A DNA stretch of 18,507 bases, taken from assembly GCA_964374115.1 (NCBI GenBank), contig CAYJXK010000015.1, forward strand, positions 1 through 18,507, read 5' to 3'. The position numbers and the translations under genes are program-made. The notes beneath the pieces are model-generated. The model worked only from the letters and a program-made list of their open reading frames with translations. It had not been told where the DNA came from and ran no database searches. The stretch comes from CAYJXK01 sp964374115. GTDB lineage: Bacteria; Patescibacteriota; Patescibacteriia; Magasanikbacterales; UBA922. Below, piece by piece: positions 15,273 to 18,507 of this stretch; position 1 is the stretch's first letter, and every line of letters begins with the position of its first letter.

Positions 15273-16859
15273 ATGAAAAAAAGACAGGTTGTAAAAAATC
15301 ACCATGGAAGGGTTCCGCCAACCCTTCTTATTATTCTTGATGGCTTCGGCCTTGCTTCTCCCAATAATCCTGGAAACGCGATTACACCAAAGACGGCTCC
15401 ATATATTTTTTCTGTCATGAAGAAATATCCTTTCACGCGTCTCATGGCCCATGGGAGCGCCGTTGGGCTATTCCCCACGCAAGAGGGAAATTCAGAAGCA
15501 GGGCACATGAATATAGGCGCCGGAAGAATAGTAGAACAAGATCTTGTTCGAATAACTCGCGCGATTGAGGATGGCACATTTTTCAAAAATGAAGCATTCG
15601 ATCAGGCATTATTTCATGTACAAAAGTATAAAAGCGCCGTGCATGTGATAGGACTGCTCACCAATGGGCAGAGCGCGCATGCCAATCCAGAACATCTCTA
15701 CGCGCTCCTCGAGTACTTTCGAAAGAAAAAATATCCAAACATTTTTTTACATCTCTTTATTGATGGACGCGATTCTCCACCGCATTCAGCAGTCGAGCAT
15801 ATCCGCGAACTACGAAAACACATGAAAAACGGGGAGAAGATAGCGAGTGTTATCGGGCGTTTTTATGCTATGGATCGAGGCAAACATTGGGAGAGGATCC
15901 AAGATGCGTATGATATGATGGTGCGCGGTCGAGGATCGTGCCGGGCAGAAAGCGCAGAGGAAGCAATCGCGCAAACGTATAATCGAGGAGAAACCGATGA
16001 ATATATTTGTCCGACCGTGATTGTGAAAAAAGGAAAACCGGTCGCGACGATTCGTGACAATGACGCGATCTATTTTTTTAATGCGCGAAGTGACCGGGCG
16101 AGAGAGCTCACCAAAGTATTTGTCCAACCAGATTTTCAAAAGAAAAATTCGGGCGCATTCCGAAGGATTGGTTTACCTAAAAATATACGTTTCGTTGCCA
16201 TGACGGACTTTGGGCCAGATTTACCCGGCATCTTTACTGCGTTCCCAAGCCCAGATATTCCAAATTGCCTTGCAAAAGCCATTGGCGAAAATCGCAAACA
16301 ACTGTACATCTCTGAGACAGAAAAATATGCGCATGTGACGTATTTTTTGAACGGCGGATATGCCGCTCCGATCAATGGCGAGGATCGCGTGCTTGTTGCT
16401 TCGACCGGGGATGCATCCTATGCCGACAGGCCCGAGATGAAGGCCAATGAACTGACCGGGCGGGTTATTGACGCCTTCACGAAACAGGGGTACGATTTTG
16501 TTGTTGTCAATTTTCCGAATGCCGATATGGTAGGCCATACAGGCAATTTCAAGGCAGGACAAACGGCCATTCGGGTTTTGGATCGAGAGGTGAAGACACT
16601 AGCACAGATGATTTTGAAGAGTGATGGAGTCATGATCGTGACCGCCGATCATGGGAATGCCGAAGAAATGATAGACCGAAAAACTGGAGAGATGATGACA
16701 GAACACACCACGAATTTCGTCCCATTGATTTTGGTTGGCAACCTGTGTCGAGGATGGCGACTGAAACGAGGTGGCAAACTTGCCGATGTCACGCCTACTC
16801 TTCTCAAAATTCTCGGCATTAAGAAACCGAAGGAGATGACGGGAAGAGCTTTATTTTAG
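15273..16859 (+). CDS. gpmI: 2,3-bisphosphoglycerate-independent phosphoglycerate mutase, copy 1 (divergent)
   Basis: This enzyme family interconverts 3- and 2-phosphoglycerate through a phosphoserine intermediate with two metal ions. The 528-aa product carries the expected residues: D23 (ILDGFG), the nucleophile S74 in EGNSEAGHMN, H136, DGRD at 164-167, R196 and R202, R272 and R275, K351 (ETEKYAH), D418 and H422 (NADMVGH), D459 and H460 (TADHGNAEEM) and H478 (TEHTTN). Compared with the family, the N-terminus is about 11 residues longer, the segment around H136 reads NGQSAHANPEH with one extra residue, FNAR replaces FNFR at 269-272, and TTNFVP replaces TTNPVP. The metal and catalytic set is complete, so it should be active, but it is the less canonical of the two tandem copies. 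It follows eno by 26 nt with a good ribosome site; copy 2 starts 10 nt after its stop. Confidence 0.95.
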   Translation: MKKRQVVKNHHGRVPPTLLIILDGFGLASPNNPGNAITPKTAPYIFSVMKKYPFTRLMAHGSAVGLFPTQEGNSEAGHMNIGAGRIVEQDLVRITRAIEDGTFFKNEAFDQALFHVQKYKSAVHVIGLLTNGQSAHANPEHLYALLEYFRKKKYPNIFLHLFIDGRDSPPHSAVEHIRELRKHMKNGEKIASVIGRFYAMDRGKHWERIQDAYDMMVRGRGSCRAESAEEAIAQTYNRGETDEYICPTVIVKKGKPVATIRDNDAIYFFNARSDRARELTKVFVQPDFQKKNSGAFRRIGLPKNIRFVAMTDFGPDLPGIFTAFPSPDIPNCLAKAIGENRKQLYISETEKYAHVTYFLNGGYAAPINGEDRVLVASTGDASYADRPEMKANELTGRVIDAFTKQGYDFVVVNFPNADMVGHTGNFKAGQTAIRVLDREVKTLAQMILKSDGVMIVTADHGNAEEMIDRKTGEMMTEHTTNFVPLILVGNLCRGWRLKRGGKLADVTPTLLKILGIKKPKEMTGRALF

Positions 16860-16869
16860 AAATTTTTTT

Positions 16870-18444
16870 ATGCCTCCTAAACCCGTTGTGCTCGCGATCC
16901 TTGATGGATGGGGTATTGCGCCTCACAGTGAGGGAAACGCGATTACGGAAGCAAAGACACCTTCCATAGACAAATTCGTGCGTGAATATCCAGCGATGAC
17001 ATTGCATGCCTCCGGAACAGAGGTGGGTTTGTCGTATGGAGAGATGGGGAATTCTGAAGTAGGCCACATGAATATCGGCGCAGGCCGGGTGTATTATCAG
17101 ACATATCCGCGTATTGGCAAAGCGATTGCCGATGGGACATTTGCCAAGAATACCGCGTTTCGAGAAGCAATGGAGCATGTGAAAGAACGAAAGAGCACAC
17201 TCCATCTTATCGGACTTATTGGGGCAGGAAATGTGCACGCGAGCCAGGAGCATTGTGACGCGCTTCTTGCGCTTGTGAAAAAGCAAAAAATAGCATCGGT
17301 CGCCCTTCATGCGATTCTCGATGGACGAGATACCAAATTTGATAGCGGGCTTCAATTTGTTCGGGATGTCGAGGCCACGATGAAACGTCTGGGTGTCGGA
17401 GCGATCGCGACACTCTCTGGACGATTTTATGCTATGGATCGAGATCAACGGTGGGATCGCACAGAAAAAGCATATCGTGCGATGGTGGAGGGAGAGGCAA
17501 CCGTGTACGCCACGAACGCACAGGAGGCAATCAGCGCTTCGTATGAACAAAAGATTTACGATGAAGAATTTGTACCAACCGTGATTGGCGAAAAAGGGAA
17601 TCCAAAGGCGCGTATTTGTGATGGTGACGCGATTATTTTTTTCAATTTTCGGGCAGATCGCGCGCGACAACTTACAGAAAGTTTTGTCCTTCCTTCATTT
17701 GCAAAATTTGATCGAGTGGCTCCCGAAGATATTTTTTTTGTGACCATGACAGAGTATGAAAAAGAAATCCCCGTCGTCGTCGCATTTCCCTCTGTTGTTG
17801 TCCAGCATTGTCTTGCGGAGGTGGTGAGCCAAGCGAAATTGAAACAATTGCATATCGCCGAGACAGAGAAATACGCGCACATTACGTTTTTTCTCAATGG
17901 TACGGTCGAAGAGCCATTTCCCGGGGAAGAGCGGAAAATTATTCCCTCTCCCAAAGTTTCGACCTATGATCAAGCGCCAGAGATGTCTGCTCTGAAAATG
18001 ACCAAACAGGTCATTGCCGCGATTCATAGCGGCGAATATGATGTGATTTTTGTGAATTTTGCCAATGCCGACATGGTTAGCCACACAGGAGACATTCCAG
18101 CGACGATCCGCGCCGTTGAATGTATTGATCGGTGCCTCGGAGACATCACGGATCATATCCTTGCCAAAGATGGCATCTTTCTTATTACTGCCGATCATGG
18201 AAACGCGGAGGAGATGCTGAATACGGAGACCGGTACAAAAGACAAGGAGCACAGTACGAACCCTGTGCCATTTTTCATCATCGGGAATCTGTATCAGGGA
18301 CAAGCTGGCCCGGGAGGAGATCCGCCGGATGGCGATTTGAGTCTTGTGTCTCCGGTCGGAGTCCTCTCTGACGTTGGGCCGACCCTATTAAAAATCCTTG
18401 GTGTAAAACAACCGAAGGAGATGACCGGAAGAGCGCTTATATAG
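16870..18444 (+). CDS. gpmI: 2,3-bisphosphoglycerate-independent phosphoglycerate mutase, copy 2 (canonical)
   Basis: A second complete iPGM, 524 aa. Its catalytic residues fall at nearly the same numbers as in the structurally studied Bacillus enzyme: D12, S62 (GNSEVGHMN), H123, R153-D154, R185, R191, R261, R264, K334, D401, H405, D442, H443 and H461. MVSH replaces the usual MVGH at 402-405. Near the C-terminus, residues about 475-499 form a Gly/Pro/Asp-rich stretch roughly 15-20 residues longer than in copy 1, just before the conserved DVGPTLLKILG. Both copies end in the same PKEMTGRAL motif. The ATG at 16870 follows copy 1 by 10 nt, with only T-rich sequence and no ribosome site in between. 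This suggests translational coupling or non-Shine-Dalgarno initiation. It is probably the housekeeping glycolytic mutase of the pair. Confidence 0.97.
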   Translation: MPPKPVVLAILDGWGIAPHSEGNAITEAKTPSIDKFVREYPAMTLHASGTEVGLSYGEMGNSEVGHMNIGAGRVYYQTYPRIGKAIADGTFAKNTAFREAMEHVKERKSTLHLIGLIGAGNVHASQEHCDALLALVKKQKIASVALHAILDGRDTKFDSGLQFVRDVEATMKRLGVGAIATLSGRFYAMDRDQRWDRTEKAYRAMVEGEATVYATNAQEAISASYEQKIYDEEFVPTVIGEKGNPKARICDGDAIIFFNFRADRARQLTESFVLPSFAKFDRVAPEDIFFVTMTEYEKEIPVVVAFPSVVVQHCLAEVVSQAKLKQLHIAETEKYAHITFFLNGTVEEPFPGEERKIIPSPKVSTYDQAPEMSALKMTKQVIAAIHSGEYDVIFVNFANADMVSHTGDIPATIRAVECIDRCLGDITDHILAKDGIFLITADHGNAEEMLNTETGTKDKEHSTNPVPFFIIGNLYQGQAGPGGDPPDGDLSLVSPVGVLSDVGPTLLKILGVKQPKEMTGRALI

Positions 18445-18491
18445 AACTCTTGGAGCTTTGAATTACGAAACTCCCCAAACACACCAAAATC

Positions 18492-18500
18492 TGCTACAAT
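18492..18500 (+). promoter_or_regulatory. Extended -10 promoter for a gene beyond the window
   Basis: TGC followed by TACAAT (18495-18500) matches the extended -10 pattern seen elsewhere in the window; no clear -35 is visible 16-18 nt upstream. It lies 48 nt after the last gpmI gene. The gene it would serve is outside the window. Confidence 0.45.
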
Positions 18501-18507
18501 AACAAAC

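Noticed and set aside
16860..16869. T-run between the two gpmI genes as a terminator
   Set aside because: No stem-forming sequence precedes it, and the 10-nt gap suggests co-transcription.
16819..17670. 283-aa minus-strand open frame opposite gpmI copy 2
   Set aside because: It is antisense to conserved iPGM motifs, runs across the gpmI-gpmI junction and has no recognisable features.
18453..18476. Hairpin GGAG...CTCC after gpmI copy 2 as a terminator
   Set aside because: The stem is short with a bulge and is followed by C/A-rich sequence instead of a T-tract.
1..18507. TGA recoded as Gly or Trp (Gracilibacteria/SR1-type or Mycoplasma-type code)
   Set aside because: TGA cleanly ends pgk, the SIMPL gene, eno and the DsbA-like gene at expected family lengths, and no conserved gene contains an in-frame TGA.
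1..18507. CRISPR arrays, tRNA or rRNA genes, insertion sequences
   Set aside because: I saw no regularly spaced direct repeats, no cloverleaf-like segments in the short intergenic gaps, and no transposase-like reading frame.

Overview
This window looks like a compact stretch of the chromosome of a Patescibacteria (Candidate Phyla Radiation) bacterium. The assignment is inferred from gene content, not from a phylogenetic marker search. Supporting signs are a short EF-Ts (217 aa), a two-helix VirB2/T4SS-pilin-like membrane protein co-encoded with a membrane-anchored DsbA-like protein, a very large secreted protein with carboxypeptidase-regulatory-like modules, and tight gene spacing. TGA ends several genes (pgk, the SIMPL gene, eno), so the standard bacterial code applies rather than the TGA=Gly code of Gracilibacteria/SR1. 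I see no tRNA, rRNA, CRISPR array, insertion sequence or prophage gene.

Layout. (1) 1-580: the C-terminal part of a GCS2-like carboxylate-amine ligase on the + strand, apparently lacking its N-terminal half, followed by a hairpin terminator whose T-tract reaches the convergent uvrA stop codon. (2) 581-5616, minus strand: an operon reading DsbA-like protein, then a 12-cysteine pilin-like membrane protein, then uvrA. The first two genes overlap by 4 nt and uvrA follows after a 6-nt gap. (3) 5617-5787: a divergent promoter region with a GC-rich hairpin. (4) 5788-7205, plus strand: rpsB-tsf, closed by two consecutive terminator-like hairpins. (5) 7345-10749: a 1134-aa cell-surface protein with its own promoter and terminator. 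(6) 10802-18444: a lower-glycolysis operon reading gapA, pgk, a SIMPL-domain (DUF541) membrane protein, eno, and two divergent tandem copies of cofactor-independent phosphoglycerate mutase (gpmI). The window ends on a promoter-like motif for a gene outside it.

How the genes work together. GapA, Pgk, GpmI and Eno catalyse consecutive steps from glyceraldehyde-3-phosphate to phosphoenolpyruvate, so this block is an ATP-yielding lower-glycolysis module. RpsB and EF-Ts are a standard translation pair. The DsbA-like/pilin-like pair suggests disulfide maturation of an envelope protein, with uvrA as a likely passenger.

The points most worth a second look are the two tandem GpmI copies, one of which has changes near active-site motifs. 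Next are the DsbA-like protein with CPYS instead of CXXC beside a cysteine-rich partner, and the SIMPL protein with a cytoplasmic Cys/His cluster inside a glycolytic operon. The 1134-aa protein's predicted topology puts its regulatory-like beta modules in the cytoplasm, and an extended -10 motif (TGnTAnA) recurs at six sites across the window. I found no clear evidence of a wholly new defence or mobile system.
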